DNA from: SAR324 cluster bacterium SAR324-CTD7B | Lineage (GTDB): Bacteria; SAR324; NAC60-12 | DNA: 33,478 nucleotides | NCBI GenBank assembly: GCA_002082305.1 | Contig: LSNO01000105.1 | Location: forward strand, 1-33,478 | Direction of reading: 5' to 3' | Part shown: positions 14,007-23,948 of the stretch, one piece after another | How positions within the stretch are numbered: the stretch's first letter is position 1 | How the letters are laid out: each line of letters begins with the position of its first letter | Translations under genes and position numbers: made by a program | Notes under the pieces: model-generated | Seen by the model: only the letters and a program-made list of their open reading frames with translations | What the model was told of the DNA's origin: nothing | Databases searched by the model: none

Positions 14007-16742
14007 TCATTGCTTCCGGAATATTCTTAATCTGCGTTCAGAGGTAAAACCTGAGCGACTCCGTGAAAATATTGAGATTTGATTATTTCCGGTATCCAAA
14101 TTTACTTCAGTTTGAAAGTGGAATTCTGTGTTTTTGTCTTGTTGACCTGAGTTTCTGTTCAAAGAATAAAACACTTTTTTATTATTTAAGTAAACATAAA
14201 CATCTCGTACATCATTAACATTGCTTACATTCCCCTGTAAAATCAAGGAACTCAAATCAGTTTCAGCTTCCACATAATTTCCGTCTTTGTCTTGCCAACT
14301 GACTCCCAGTAGCTCCGGTGTGACAAGTTTCTGTTCCGGAAACATATTGTTCAAATTCCAAAGGTAGACAATTCCTGGAGTACCAGCTTTAATATCAACC
14401 ATCTCCAGGCTGATTTTTCCTAAAGTCCCGGAGTCCATTAAACTCTTAAAAAGAAAATAGTCTTTTTGTTTTTTATGAGGTTCGAGATTTTTCAATAAAA
14501 GTTTTCCTCGATTAATTCTAAATGCACCCTCAGTTCCTCGCAGTTTCAGCAACAATTCAGGAACAGTACTTTTGCTTTTATTTTCAATTTTAAATGCAAG
14601 TGCGATGGTTTCTCCGGTTTGAACTCTTCCGTCACCATTACCACGACTGCCAAACCTCCCATTATCAAATATTTTCATTCTCAACCAAAAAGAATGATTT
14701 CGTTTCGGTGAAAAATGCAGTTGCCTTCGTACTGATTTTAATTTTTTCAAGTTATGATCAAAAAGCAGAATTTCTACCGGTTCTTGCTCCTCCATCATTC
14801 CCGCAGGAATTTTAACGTCAATGGTGCGGGATGTATTTTCTTCAGACACAAGTTTTCCGATGGGAAACTCCAGGCTATCCAGTATCCCGTTACTGGCCCG
14901 TGTTACCGCAATCAAACGTTGCGCGTCAATTTTACCAGAATTCCGGAGATTAACTTTCACCCGCAAAAGATCTGTAGAAATCATTTCCGCAGACCAGGTT
15001 AAAATAAGCATTTCCGGAGTTGCTGATTTTATGAACGGATTCAAACTCCAATCAATTCCGTGCTTTGACAGTGCTTCTGTAATTATTTCAGATTCTTTTT
15101 GCTCTGCTTCCCTGGATATTTTCTGAATAACAGAGTTTGTATTTTTAGGATTCCACTGAGATAGTAACTGTTCTGCAGTTTTGACAAATATATCTGCTTT
15201 TAATTTTTCTATCTTCAAATTATTATCAATTATTTCAGAATCTTCATTCAGAATTGGAGTATGTGACAAATAACTGATACTGAGCTCATCTAAATCATTT
15301 ACCCTGTTTTCTGCATCAAAATCTGAAAGCAGACCGAACCGTTTTTCGGTAGTGAAAATTTCCTGCCTGCCAAGCTCTGTTTCCCCGTTCTTGAGCTCTG
15401 GAACAGTAACAGGAATAAGCCGCAGATTCGGCATGACACCTATATTGTGAATTGAGCGTCCGGAAGGTGTTAAATACTCTCCTATGGTTAATTTCAGTCC
15501 TGAACCGTCTTTTAAATCCCAAAGTGTTTGAACTGTACCTTTGCCAAAACTTTGTTCGCCAATCACAATTGCACGCTCATTTTGTTTTAAGGCAGCAGCA
15601 ACAATTTCTGCAGCAGAAGCGCTCCCTCGATTTATCAGCAAAACCAGTGGAATGTTCAATAAATGTTCTGCAGCAAAAAATTGTTTTGCGTCATGGACTG
15701 AGGAAACGACAGTCCCTTTTGTGCTTACGATGCGTTTTTTCCCGGGCAAAAACAAATCACTGACTCGAATTGCTTCTTCCAGCAATCCTCCGGGATTATT
15801 GCGCAAATCCAAAATCACTCCATCAACCATGTTCAAAGAACCAAGCTTATTTTTAAGTTCCCGGGATGTGTCAATTTGAAAATTTTTTATACGAACATAA
15901 CTAACAGTTTGCTTGCTGCTTGACAAATCATATGTTTCGACGCTTTCGACCTGAATATCTTCACGTAAGAGTTCAAACTGCAAAGCCTTTGCATGTCCCT
16001 TACGTAAAACACTGAGCGTAACAGGTGTTCCAATATTTCCCCGCAGACGATGAAGGATTTCATCAAGGGTCATGTGTTCAGTTTTTTCTCCGTCAACTGC
16101 CACAATTCTGTCAAGCGGCTTCATTCCGGCAAGTGCTGCGGGACTGCCGTCCATTGGTGCAATTACAGTCAGTTGATCATCTCGTGTTCCAACAACCAGA
16201 CCAACTCCGGCAAATTGACCACCAATATTGATGTTGAATTCATTATAAATTTCCTGCGGCAGAAAAACAGAATAGGCGTCTAACTGATTCAATATCCCAC
16301 GAACGAACATCTGCTCTATTTTTAACTGTGTCAGTTGAGGATTCATTTCTAAAAGGCGTTTCATCAGCATTTGCAAGGCAATGTGCAAATCATACAGCCC
16401 TGCAATTTTTGAAACCGGTAAGAGAGTTTTTTCGGTTTTAAAACTTATGTTCAAAACTGGACCCAAAGTTTTATCCTGCAATTCAGGTACAACTGTTACT
16501 TCCGGAATCATCCGCCCAAGTTCTGTCAATGCGCCTTGAAGCAAGCTTTCAGGATCAAGTTTTTCTGGCTCAACATAATCCAATTGCAGATGCATCAGCA
16601 CTTCTGCCAGCAAAGGAGCTTCTGGTGGAGGCTGCACTGCAGCTATCCCCCTTTCCCGTGAACTTCCCAAAATACTGCAGCTTGCCAAAAACAGTGACAG
16701 CAGAATTACGAAACATTTGAAATGTATGTTATTCTTTTTCAT
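14007..16742 (-). CDS. S41 (C-terminal processing) serine protease lipoprotein with long C-terminal extension
   Basis: Starting at MKKNN (16742) gives an N-terminal lipoprotein signal with lipobox LASC (Cys22) and a 911-residue protein; the longer frame to 16856 adds 38 unlikely residues. Domains in order: an N-terminal helical region, a PDZ domain (about 174-250, GVGLVV...AGMKPLDRIVAVDG), then the S41 peptidase with DLRNNPGG, catalytic Ser376 in GSASAAEI and Lys401 in SFGKGTVQ. Beyond about residue 480 lie some 430 residues of beta-rich sequence with a GNGDGRVQTGE motif, resembling a CARDB-like domain of deltaproteobacterial MXAN_5808-type peptidases. It probably cleaves periplasmic or outer-membrane proteins. 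It is divergent from the acyl-CoA synthetase gene. Confidence 0.88.
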   Translation of the reverse strand: MKKNNIHFKCFVILLSLFLASCSILGSSRERGIAAVQPPPEAPLLAEVLMHLQLDYVEPEKLDPESLLQGALTELGRMIPEVTVVPELQDKTLGPVLNISFKTEKTLLPVSKIAGLYDLHIALQMLMKRLLEMNPQLTQLKIEQMFVRGILNQLDAYSVFLPQEIYNEFNINIGGQFAGVGLVVGTRDDQLTVIAPMDGSPAALAGMKPLDRIVAVDGEKTEHMTLDEILHRLRGNIGTPVTLSVLRKGHAKALQFELLREDIQVESVETYDLSSSKQTVSYVRIKNFQIDTSRELKNKLGSLNMVDGVILDLRNNPGGLLEEAIRVSDLFLPGKKRIVSTKGTVVSSVHDAKQFFAAEHLLNIPLVLLINRGSASAAEIVAAALKQNERAIVIGEQSFGKGTVQTLWDLKDGSGLKLTIGEYLTPSGRSIHNIGVMPNLRLIPVTVPELKNGETELGRQEIFTTEKRFGLLSDFDAENRVNDLDELSISYLSHTPILNEDSEIIDNNLKIEKLKADIFVKTAEQLLSQWNPKNTNSVIQKISREAEQKESEIITEALSKHGIDWSLNPFIKSATPEMLILTWSAEMISTDLLRVKVNLRNSGKIDAQRLIAVTRASNGILDSLEFPIGKLVSEENTSRTIDVKIPAGMMEEQEPVEILLFDHNLKKLKSVRRQLHFSPKRNHSFWLRMKIFDNGRFGSRGNGDGRVQTGETIALAFKIENKSKSTVPELLLKLRGTEGAFRINRGKLLLKNLEPHKKQKDYFLFKSLMDSGTLGKISLEMVDIKAGTPGIVYLWNLNNMFPEQKLVTPELLGVSWQDKDGNYVEAETDLSSLILQGNVSNVNDVRDVYVYLNNKKVFYSLNRNSGQQDKNTEFHFQTEVNLDTGNNQISIFSRSRSGFTSERRLRIFRKQ

Positions 16743-16910
16743 TTTGTAGGGCAGTATTGATTCTTGTCCTGAAGTGTTTTTTTCAAGTTTACTAAACCTC
16801 ATATTGATGATTCCAGCTTTTACTTGAAAGTGCAAAGAGTCTATGTTATTTATCACATCACTATAAATTACCTGTTAGATATTTTTTTTAACACAGAAAA
16901 TAATAAACAA

Positions 16911-18455
16911 ATGAACATTGGATCTTTACTGCCAAGACATGCCCGTTACCGTTCCAAGCACCTTGCCTTTGTTATCGGTGAGGAACGATTAAACTTCTGC
17001 GAACTTAATATTCGTGTAAACAGGCTGGCTAATGCCTTGCTGGCTGCCGGCATTCTAAAGGGGCAAAAAATGGCGACGGTTCTGCCAAACTGTGAAGAAT
17101 TGATGCTGCTTTACTGGGCTGCAGCCAAAACCGGAATCGTGATTGTACCAGGCAGTCCTTTACTGCAGGCTTCCGGATTAACGACACTGCTCCGTGATTC
17201 TGATACAGAGATTGTTTTTGCAGATGCATCCTTTGCAGAAACATTGCAGAGCATAAAAAAAGATTTACCAGCTATTCAAAATATGCATTGGATACTCGTT
17301 GGTGACGGCAAAAGGCACAGCAGTGGACTTACAGTTTCCGGATTTAAGTCTTATGCGGATTTTATTTCCGGAGCAGAAGAAACGGAGCCGCCGGATGCCA
17401 AAATAGTGGATGGTGATATCTACAACATCATGTATTCAAGTGGTACAACCGGTGCGCCTAAAGGGATTATTCACACTCATTATGTCCGTGCGAATTACTG
17501 CACCCATTTCGCCTCAGCCTGGCGTATGTCTCCGGAAAGCATTGTGCTGCATGCCGGAGCGATTGTTTTTAACGGAGCAATGCTGGATTTGATGCCATGG
17601 ATGTATTTGGGAGCAACTTATATTTTACACCACAGCTTTGATGCAGGAGCAGTTTTAAAGACAATTGAGGAAGAAAAAGTAACGCACATCGTCATGGTAC
17701 CCGCACAAATAATGGCCCTGCTCAATCATCCGGAATTTATGCCGGAAAAACTGGGTTCGCTGGAAATGCTTCAGAACGTAGGTGCTCCATTGCTGCTGGA
17801 ATACAAACACAAATTGAATGAAGTACTGCCGGGAATATTTTACGAATTGTACGGTGTCACTGAAGGTTTCTTTTCCGTATTGGATCGTGACGATGCCCTG
17901 CGCAAAGTCGGATCTGTCGGATCTGCCCCATCATTTATCGACATCAGAATTCTGCGTGAAAACGGCGAAGAATGTGAACCTGATGAGGTTGGAGAAATCT
18001 GTGGTCGGGGTCCAATGATGATGCCCGGATATTACAAACGTCCGGATTTAACAAAAAAAACTATTGTTGACGGCTGGCTTCATTCCGGAGATTTGGGTTT
18101 TATTGATGAGGACGGTTTCCTTTTCCTGGTGGATCGTGTTAAAGACATGATCATCAGCGGAGGTGTCAATGTATATCCCAAAGATATTGAGGAAGTAATA
18201 ATCCAACATCCGGCGGTTTCAGAAGTTGCAATATTTGGAATTCCTGATGAAAAATGGGGAGAAATCCCGATTGCCGCTGTCATTTTTCATAAAGAGCAAA
18301 ATGTTGTTGAAGAGGATTTAAAAACCTGGATCAATCAACGTGTGGACGCAAAATTTCAGCGTGTGGCTGATGTACAAGTACTTGAAGATTTTCCGCGAAA
18401 TATTGCCGGTAAAACACTAAAGCGTGAAATGCGTGAAATCTATGTTAACAACTGA
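16911..18455 (+). CDS. AMP-forming acyl-CoA synthetase / ligase
   Basis: Activates a carboxylic acid with ATP and joins it to CoA. The start at MNIGSLL (16911) removes 29 residues of an upstream extension and gives 514 residues. Motifs: P-loop YSSGTTGAPKG (about 175-185), LYGVTEG (A5), GWLHSGDLGFIDEDGF (A7), VDRVKDMIISGGVNVYPKDIEE (A8 hinge) and catalytic Lys in NIAGKTLKREMR (A10). The protein is closest in style to medium- or long-chain fatty acid or related acyl-CoA ligases, but substrate choice cannot be read. No gene for the same pathway sits beside it; the methylcrotonyl-CoA carboxylase subunit lies 13 kb away. Confidence 0.9.
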   Translation: MNIGSLLPRHARYRSKHLAFVIGEERLNFCELNIRVNRLANALLAAGILKGQKMATVLPNCEELMLLYWAAAKTGIVIVPGSPLLQASGLTTLLRDSDTEIVFADASFAETLQSIKKDLPAIQNMHWILVGDGKRHSSGLTVSGFKSYADFISGAEETEPPDAKIVDGDIYNIMYSSGTTGAPKGIIHTHYVRANYCTHFASAWRMSPESIVLHAGAIVFNGAMLDLMPWMYLGATYILHHSFDAGAVLKTIEEEKVTHIVMVPAQIMALLNHPEFMPEKLGSLEMLQNVGAPLLLEYKHKLNEVLPGIFYELYGVTEGFFSVLDRDDALRKVGSVGSAPSFIDIRILRENGEECEPDEVGEICGRGPMMMPGYYKRPDLTKKTIVDGWLHSGDLGFIDEDGFLFLVDRVKDMIISGGVNVYPKDIEEVIIQHPAVSEVAIFGIPDEKWGEIPIAAVIFHKEQNVVEEDLKTWINQRVDAKFQRVADVQVLEDFPRNIAGKTLKREMREIYVNN

Positions 18456-18466
18456 TTCTTTACACA

Positions 18467-18501
18467 TTAGAATTTCAGTGGGCTTTCTCACTGAATTCTA
18501 A
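18467..18501 (+). terminator. Hairpin after the acyl-CoA synthetase gene
   Basis: TTAGAATTTCAGTG (18467-18480) and CACTGAATTCTAA (18489-18501) pair over 13 bases with one bulged T and an 8-base loop, 12 bases past the stop codon. There is no following U tract, so it may protect the 3' end or assist factor-dependent termination. Confidence 0.5.
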
Positions 18502-18638
18502 GTAGATGGAATGCTGATCATAATTATTGGTAACCCTGTTGATTTCGCGCAAAAGATTTCATTGTACATTTACCCTAATTATATGCTACAATTCTGCCCG
18601 ATAATATAACACTACTTTAGTCAATATCCTGAGGTTAT

Positions 18639-19946
18639 TTGAGCGATAGCAGATTATTTAAAAATTGGGACCGCGCATTACTTGTTTCGCTGCAGTTACC
18701 ACATAGATCAAATTCAGAGGTCCAGAGTTCACTGGATGAGCTCTCATCACTTGTCTATTCTATCGGTGGGAAAGTCACCGGACAAATCGTTCAGGCCCGC
18801 ACACAAATACATCCAGCATATTATTTTGGAAAGGGTAAGCTCACTGAAATTAAATCCAGAATACACATTGATGAGGTGGATGCAGTACTTGTTGACAATC
18901 CACTTAGTCCTAAACAAACACAAAATTTAGAAAAATTATTGGACTGCGAAGTGCTGGATCGTACCCAGGTAATTTTAGATATTTTTGCAAAAAATGCCCG
19001 TACCAGTGAGGCAAAGCTGCAAATAGGCTTGGCTCAGTCTGAATACTTATTACCACGTTTAGTGGGTTTGTGGAAACATCTTGACCGGGAACGTGGAGGA
19101 ATTGGCGCATCAAGAGGAACAGGTGAAAAGCAGATTGAAAAAGACAGACAATTTTTGCGCCAGCGAATTACTCGTTACAAAAGTCAGTTAATACGTGTAG
19201 AAAAGGAACGCAACACTCAGAAGCAAAGACGCTCCAATTGTTTGCAGGTGAGTTTGATCGGCTACACCAATGCCGGAAAGTCCACTATAATGAATGCGCT
19301 CACCAATTCCGGTTTGTTAGTTGAAGACCGTTTGTTTGCCACGCTCGATTCGACAACGCGTCTTTTAGAAGAGGATTCTCGACCCAAAGTTTTGCTTTCG
19401 GATACCGTTGGTTTCATCAGTAATCTTCCACATGAAGTAATAGCAGCTTTTCGTTCCACATTAGCCACCGTGAGAGATGCAGATCTGCTGCTGCAGGTTA
19501 TTGATGCCGACGATAACATCGAAGAACATTTGCAAACAACCTCTGAGGTTTTGGAAGATTTGGACGCAGCCTGTATTCCAATTATTAAAGTATTTAACAA
19601 AATAGACCGGATCTCTCCTACACGTTTACTGATCTTGGAGAAATCTTTTCCGGAAGCAGTATTTGGTTCCTGCGAAAATGGAGGAAAAAACGGATTGGAA
19701 AAAAATTCAGCTTTTGTTGAACAATTAAGAAAACAGATACTGCTATTTTTTAATGAACGAATGAAAACAATGACAATTCGTCTGGATTATCAGCACTCAC
19801 AGAAGTTAGCTAATATTTACGAATTGAGCAGGGTGGACAACATTGATTACCAGGAGGAGGGCATTTTAATGACACTAACAGCAATTCCCGGTAATTTGGA
19901 GCGTTTACGACATCACTTAGGAAGTGACTACACAGAAATGAGATAA
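18639..19946 (+). CDS. hflX: GTPase HflX
   Basis: A 435-residue ribosome-associated GTPase that can split stalled ribosomes. The start is a TTG (18639) with a GAGG ribosome binding site a few bases upstream. The N-terminal HflX domain contains GKGKLTEI, DAVLVDNPLSPKQ and GLWKHLDRERGGIG (the glycine-rich GERRIE-like connector), with a coiled coil at about 165-200. The G domain has G1 GYTNAGKS (208-215), G3 DTVGFI (255-260) with the family's LPHE sequence, and G4 NKID. The C-terminus is a small domain. Length and order are typical. It appears to be transcribed on its own. Confidence 0.95.
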   Translation: MSDSRLFKNWDRALLVSLQLPHRSNSEVQSSLDELSSLVYSIGGKVTGQIVQARTQIHPAYYFGKGKLTEIKSRIHIDEVDAVLVDNPLSPKQTQNLEKLLDCEVLDRTQVILDIFAKNARTSEAKLQIGLAQSEYLLPRLVGLWKHLDRERGGIGASRGTGEKQIEKDRQFLRQRITRYKSQLIRVEKERNTQKQRRSNCLQVSLIGYTNAGKSTIMNALTNSGLLVEDRLFATLDSTTRLLEEDSRPKVLLSDTVGFISNLPHEVIAAFRSTLATVRDADLLLQVIDADDNIEEHLQTTSEVLEDLDAACIPIIKVFNKIDRISPTRLLILEKSFPEAVFGSCENGGKNGLEKNSAFVEQLRKQILLFFNERMKTMTIRLDYQHSQKLANIYELSRVDNIDYQEEGILMTLTAIPGNLERLRHHLGSDYTEMR

Positions 19947-20103
19947 ACTGTTCGAGGTTTGGGTTTTTAACAAAGGAGTTTTAACAAATAATAGTATGTA
20001 CCTTATTCTGCGTAACTTACGTGGACTGTTAATAGCTGACTTTCTGGACGTTCAATCAAAACATTAAAAGACTTTAAAAACTCTTATATTTAAATAAATT
20101 TAA

Positions 20104-21390
20104 ATGGAAAAATTTGTAGTGCATGGTGGAATTCCTCTCTCTGGAAGCATCACTCCTTCAGGCAACAAAAACGAGGCTCTCCCTGTTCTTGCTGCAACTT
20201 TACTGGCACAAGAACCTGTTATTTTACATAACGTTCCAGACATTCTTGACATCACTATTATGCGCGGACTGTTGGAAAGTCTAGGTGTAGAAGTAAAGCA
20301 AATTGATAAACATTCATTTAGTTTTGATCCCGGTAATCTTCAATCTGCCAATCCTGATTCAACTCAGGCCTCTAGGATTCGTGGATCGTTCCTCCTTGCA
20401 GGGCCCCTTCTTGCCCGCAAGAAATCAATTGTTTTGCCTGCTCCAGGGGGAGACAGAATTGGTTTACGACCTGTGCAAACCCATCTTTCGGCACTGGAAA
20501 AGCTTGGTGCCAGAATTGATCTAAATGAAAATGGGTTTTATCAGATGCAGACCTCTGGTTTAAAAGGAACACAAATTTATCTTGATGAGGCCAGCGTCAT
20601 GGCTACAGAAAATGCGGTCATGGCTGCAGTTACAGCACAGGGAAAAACAAATATTTACAATGCGGCTTGTGAACCACATGTTCAGGGACTGTGTCATTTC
20701 CTGAAGTTGCTGGGAGCAAATATTGAAGGTATAGGAAGTAATTTACTGGTCATTGAAGGCGTGTCCGGATTGAGTGGAGGAGAGTACACGATTCAGCCGG
20801 ATCACACTGAAGTTGGTTCTTTCATTGGATTGGCCGCTGTTACTGGAAGTGAATTGCGCATCAGGAATGCCGGAGTGCAATATTTACGTATGACTCAACT
20901 AATGTTTGAAAAACTGGGAGTAGAAATTCAGGTTGAAGGCGACGATTTGCTTATACCAAAAAAACAAAAACTCATCGTCAGGAAGGATCTAAGTGGAGGA
21001 ATCCCAAAAATTGATGATGCACCCTGGCCGGGGTTTCCAGCAGATTTAACCAGTATTATGACAGTAGTTGCCACACAATGTTCCGGTGCGGTTTTGATTT
21101 TTGAAAAAATGTTTGAAAGCCGTTTGTTTTGGGTAGACAAGCTGATAGAAATGGGAGCACAAATTATTCTGTGTGATCCGCATCGAGCAGTTGTTTCAGG
21201 ACCTACGCCACTCAAAGGGGCAAGGGTTTCTTCTCCGGATATTCGGGCAGGAATGGCTTTATTGATTGCAGCACTTGGTGCAAAAGGCATTACGGAAATT
21301 CATAATATTGACCAGATTGACCGTGGATATGAAACAATTGACAAACGGCTTAATGCTCTGGGCGCCAAAATTCTGAGAGTAAGCGAGTAG
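20104..21390 (+). CDS. murA: UDP-N-acetylglucosamine 1-carboxyvinyltransferase with Asp at the fosfomycin-target position
   Basis: Catalyses the first committed step of peptidoglycan synthesis, adding enolpyruvate from PEP to UDP-GlcNAc. The 428-residue length is normal. Lys22 in [25 protein letters not shown], and the C-terminal [10 protein letters not shown] region match the family. The loop carrying the usual Cys115 reads [11 protein letters not shown] here, with Asp117 (codon GAC 20452-20454) in place of Cys. This Cys-to-Asp exchange is known in mycobacteria and chlamydiae and prevents fosfomycin alkylation. No clear Shine-Dalgarno precedes the ATG. The stop overlaps the next gene by one base, so the two are cotranscribed. 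Confidence 0.95.
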   Translation: MEKFVVHGGIPLSGSITPSGNKNEALPVLAATLLAQEPVILHNVPDILDITIMRGLLESLGVEVKQIDKHSFSFDPGNLQSANPDSTQASRIRGSFLLAGPLLARKKSIVLPAPGGDRIGLRPVQTHLSALEKLGARIDLNENGFYQMQTSGLKGTQIYLDEASVMATENAVMAAVTAQGKTNIYNAACEPHVQGLCHFLKLLGANIEGIGSNLLVIEGVSGLSGGEYTIQPDHTEVGSFIGLAAVTGSELRIRNAGVQYLRMTQLMFEKLGVEIQVEGDDLLIPKKQKLIVRKDLSGGIPKIDDAPWPGFPADLTSIMTVVATQCSGAVLIFEKMFESRLFWVDKLIEMGAQIILCDPHRAVVSGPTPLKGARVSSPDIRAGMALLIAALGAKGITEIHNIDQIDRGYETIDKRLNALGAKILRVSE

Positions 21391-23846
21391 TGGAAAAAAT
21401 GAAAAAAAATAAGAATTTATCCCCGGAGCAAGCAAAGGTTTTGGAGGAAGAACAACAACTTCTGCTCCTTGTAAAACAAGGGCTGCTTATGTTTGCTGCT
21501 GAAGATAAAGAAAGGAATATAAGTAACCTGCATTTGGATAATATCATTGAGTTGCGGGATTCCCTTACAGATACTTTGCCCGAAGATGTGCCTGCGGTTA
21601 TGGCGCAAATGGAAAGGATGGTATTACTTCACAGTCAACAGGATTCACACAATGCTGCTTTTGGCTTTAACCAGGATGTTCCATATTTTGCACATATCCG
21701 TTTGCGTGAAAACAAACGAGAACGGGATTTGCTGATAGGAAATCAGAATTGCTTTTCCACACACTTACCCTGTCCAATTGTTGATTGGAAAAACGCCCCA
21801 ATTAGTCAGATTTTTTACCGCTATCATGAAGGCGATGAATACGTTGAAGATATTGGTGAAAGCGAATTGGAAGGTGAGTTGATAACGAGAAGAATGCTGC
21901 TGATTGAGAACGGCATTCTTATGCGAATAAACTGGCCTGGAGGTGTACTTGAAGACTTATCTACAGAGCCAACTAAACATAATAAATGGCACCTGGTCAG
22001 TCATAAAACACCTCAGCTTGAAACCGGCCAGGACAAAACCCTGGATGAACTACAACCACCTGATAAATATACAAGCAGCAATGGAAAAACAACAGACCTC
22101 AATTTTTCCGGTTACAGGGTGGACAAGCATCTGCGGCAAATTACTGCGCTGGTGGATCCTGAGCAATTCGAAGTAATAACACATTCTGAATACGGGATTG
22201 TTCTGATACAGGGAGGTGCCGGTTCTGGAAAAACCACCGTTGCCCTTCATAGACTGGCATATTTGATGTCAAAAAAGCCTCAATACTTTAAACCAAAAAC
22301 TGTCCTGCCGATTGTTTTCGGACCGGCTTTGGCAAACTATATGTCCAGGGTCTTGCCTGCATTGGGCGTTCATGGCGCAAGACCACGTACTTATCATAAA
22401 TGGTTGTCCGGACTGCGCATCCGCATGCTGCCCGAATTACCGGTTCAATATGCTGAAAACACTCCGATGGATGTGATCGAACTTAAGCGTCATCCGTTGT
22501 GGTTGAAATACTACCGTGAAGAAATACAAAACCGGACAACAAAGTTCCGCGAACTGTTTGAGGATAAACTAGCCAAAGTCGAGGGATTGGAAATTTTGCT
22601 CAAGGCTTGGGATGCAATGTCTGATACAGCTCTGATTCCACGCCTGCAGAATTTGGCAGGTTGGTCAAAAGGTGAAGAAACAATTCAAGGTGTACCACAG
22701 CTTTCCAGTGCCAGAATGGAAAAACAACTCCAAAATGCATTAGAACAGGCATTCCCTGAGCTAATGGAATCCCCACATTTATTAACTACTCAAATTTGGA
22801 ATGATTGTCTAGTCAACCGGGAATTGTTATTTGAGACAGTTGAGAGGCTTGCACCTGGTGAATTTAATGAATCTCAACTCACCGGCGTTTGGTCTTGGGC
22901 AGTCAGACAATATCAAAAGCGTCAGGAATCAAAAGAAATTGTAGAGTCAGATCTGGTTTCGTTGACCGAACAAACGGAAGACTTCTTTAACGAAGATTTG
23001 AATTTCACAGATGAAAAATCCTTGCTTGATGAAGAAGATGATACTCTCTTGCTTTTACTATATCAACTGCTGTTGGGACCTTTGAATCGTAAAAACGGCA
23101 AGCCTCTCCAATATTCGCATTTGATGCTCGATGAGGCTCAGGATTTTGGTTCACTTGAGTTTCAGCTATTAGTCAGTTTAACTCCGGAAAATCTTCCCAG
23201 TGTTACATTGGCAGGAGATTTGGATCAGCGCATTATGGTTGGACGTAAACATGAAACCTGGGAAGAGTCACTGGGCCATTTGACATTACCCGATGGCTCA
23301 AAACCAGATGTGACTGCCCTGGCTCCTTTAAAAATTGGTTACCGTTCTACTCATGAAATAATGACAGTTGCAAAAAAAGTTATTGGCGAACATAGCGTAA
23401 ATACAGTTTGGTACTCAACACGACATGGTGCTCCGGTTGATGTTTTCCGTTTCAAGGAACGTGGTGCAATGGTGGCATTTCTTGCAGACACATTGAAAGA
23501 CCTGTCTATTCGCGAACCACTGGCCAGTGTGGCCGTGCTGACACGGACTCAGGAATCTGCAGAGAAGCTGTTTGATGGTTTGCAGCGCACAGATCTTTCT
23601 CAATTGCGTTTAATCAGAGATCAAGAGTTTACATTCACACCTGGTATTGAAGTTACAGATATCACCCAGACAAAGGGCCTGGAATTCGACTCAGTCATCA
23701 TCGCGGATGCAGATGCTTCAACATATGGACCGGACATACGATCTCGACAATTGTTGTATGTGGGAGTTACACGCGCGGCACATCAACTTTGGCTTCTTCA
23801 CTGTGGGAATCCGTCATCGTTGATTACCGGGATCTTGGATAAGTAG
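21390..23846 (+). CDS. UvrD/HelD-like superfamily 1 helicase
   Basis: An 818-residue ATP-driven DNA translocase-like protein starting at a GTG that overlaps the murA stop. The N-terminal 60 residues contain a predicted coiled coil (LLVKQGLLMFAAEDKER), and an intermediate beta-rich region with PYFAHIRLRENKRERDLLIG and IVDWKNAPI resembles HelD, the RNA polymerase recycling factor. Helicase motifs: Walker A GGAGSGKTT (275-283), Walker B HLMLDEAQDF, AGDLDQRI (III), GYRST (IV) and TKGLEFDSVI (V) with YVGVTRAAHQLWLL (VI). The HelD-like insert suggests a role at RNA polymerase rather than repair; a repair helicase cannot be excluded. Confidence 0.8.
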   Translation: MEKMKKNKNLSPEQAKVLEEEQQLLLLVKQGLLMFAAEDKERNISNLHLDNIIELRDSLTDTLPEDVPAVMAQMERMVLLHSQQDSHNAAFGFNQDVPYFAHIRLRENKRERDLLIGNQNCFSTHLPCPIVDWKNAPISQIFYRYHEGDEYVEDIGESELEGELITRRMLLIENGILMRINWPGGVLEDLSTEPTKHNKWHLVSHKTPQLETGQDKTLDELQPPDKYTSSNGKTTDLNFSGYRVDKHLRQITALVDPEQFEVITHSEYGIVLIQGGAGSGKTTVALHRLAYLMSKKPQYFKPKTVLPIVFGPALANYMSRVLPALGVHGARPRTYHKWLSGLRIRMLPELPVQYAENTPMDVIELKRHPLWLKYYREEIQNRTTKFRELFEDKLAKVEGLEILLKAWDAMSDTALIPRLQNLAGWSKGEETIQGVPQLSSARMEKQLQNALEQAFPELMESPHLLTTQIWNDCLVNRELLFETVERLAPGEFNESQLTGVWSWAVRQYQKRQESKEIVESDLVSLTEQTEDFFNEDLNFTDEKSLLDEEDDTLLLLLYQLLLGPLNRKNGKPLQYSHLMLDEAQDFGSLEFQLLVSLTPENLPSVTLAGDLDQRIMVGRKHETWEESLGHLTLPDGSKPDVTALAPLKIGYRSTHEIMTVAKKVIGEHSVNTVWYSTRHGAPVDVFRFKERGAMVAFLADTLKDLSIREPLASVAVLTRTQESAEKLFDGLQRTDLSQLRLIRDQEFTFTPGIEVTDITQTKGLEFDSVIIADADASTYGPDIRSRQLLYVGVTRAAHQLWLLHCGNPSSLITGILDK

Positions 23847-23948
23847 AATCCGGATTAAAATCAATTTATGGTTCGTCGAATACTTTTTGATCTCCTGGAT
23901 TCACACTGATCTATACTGACTCACTTAACCAAAATTATTAATGCTCTA

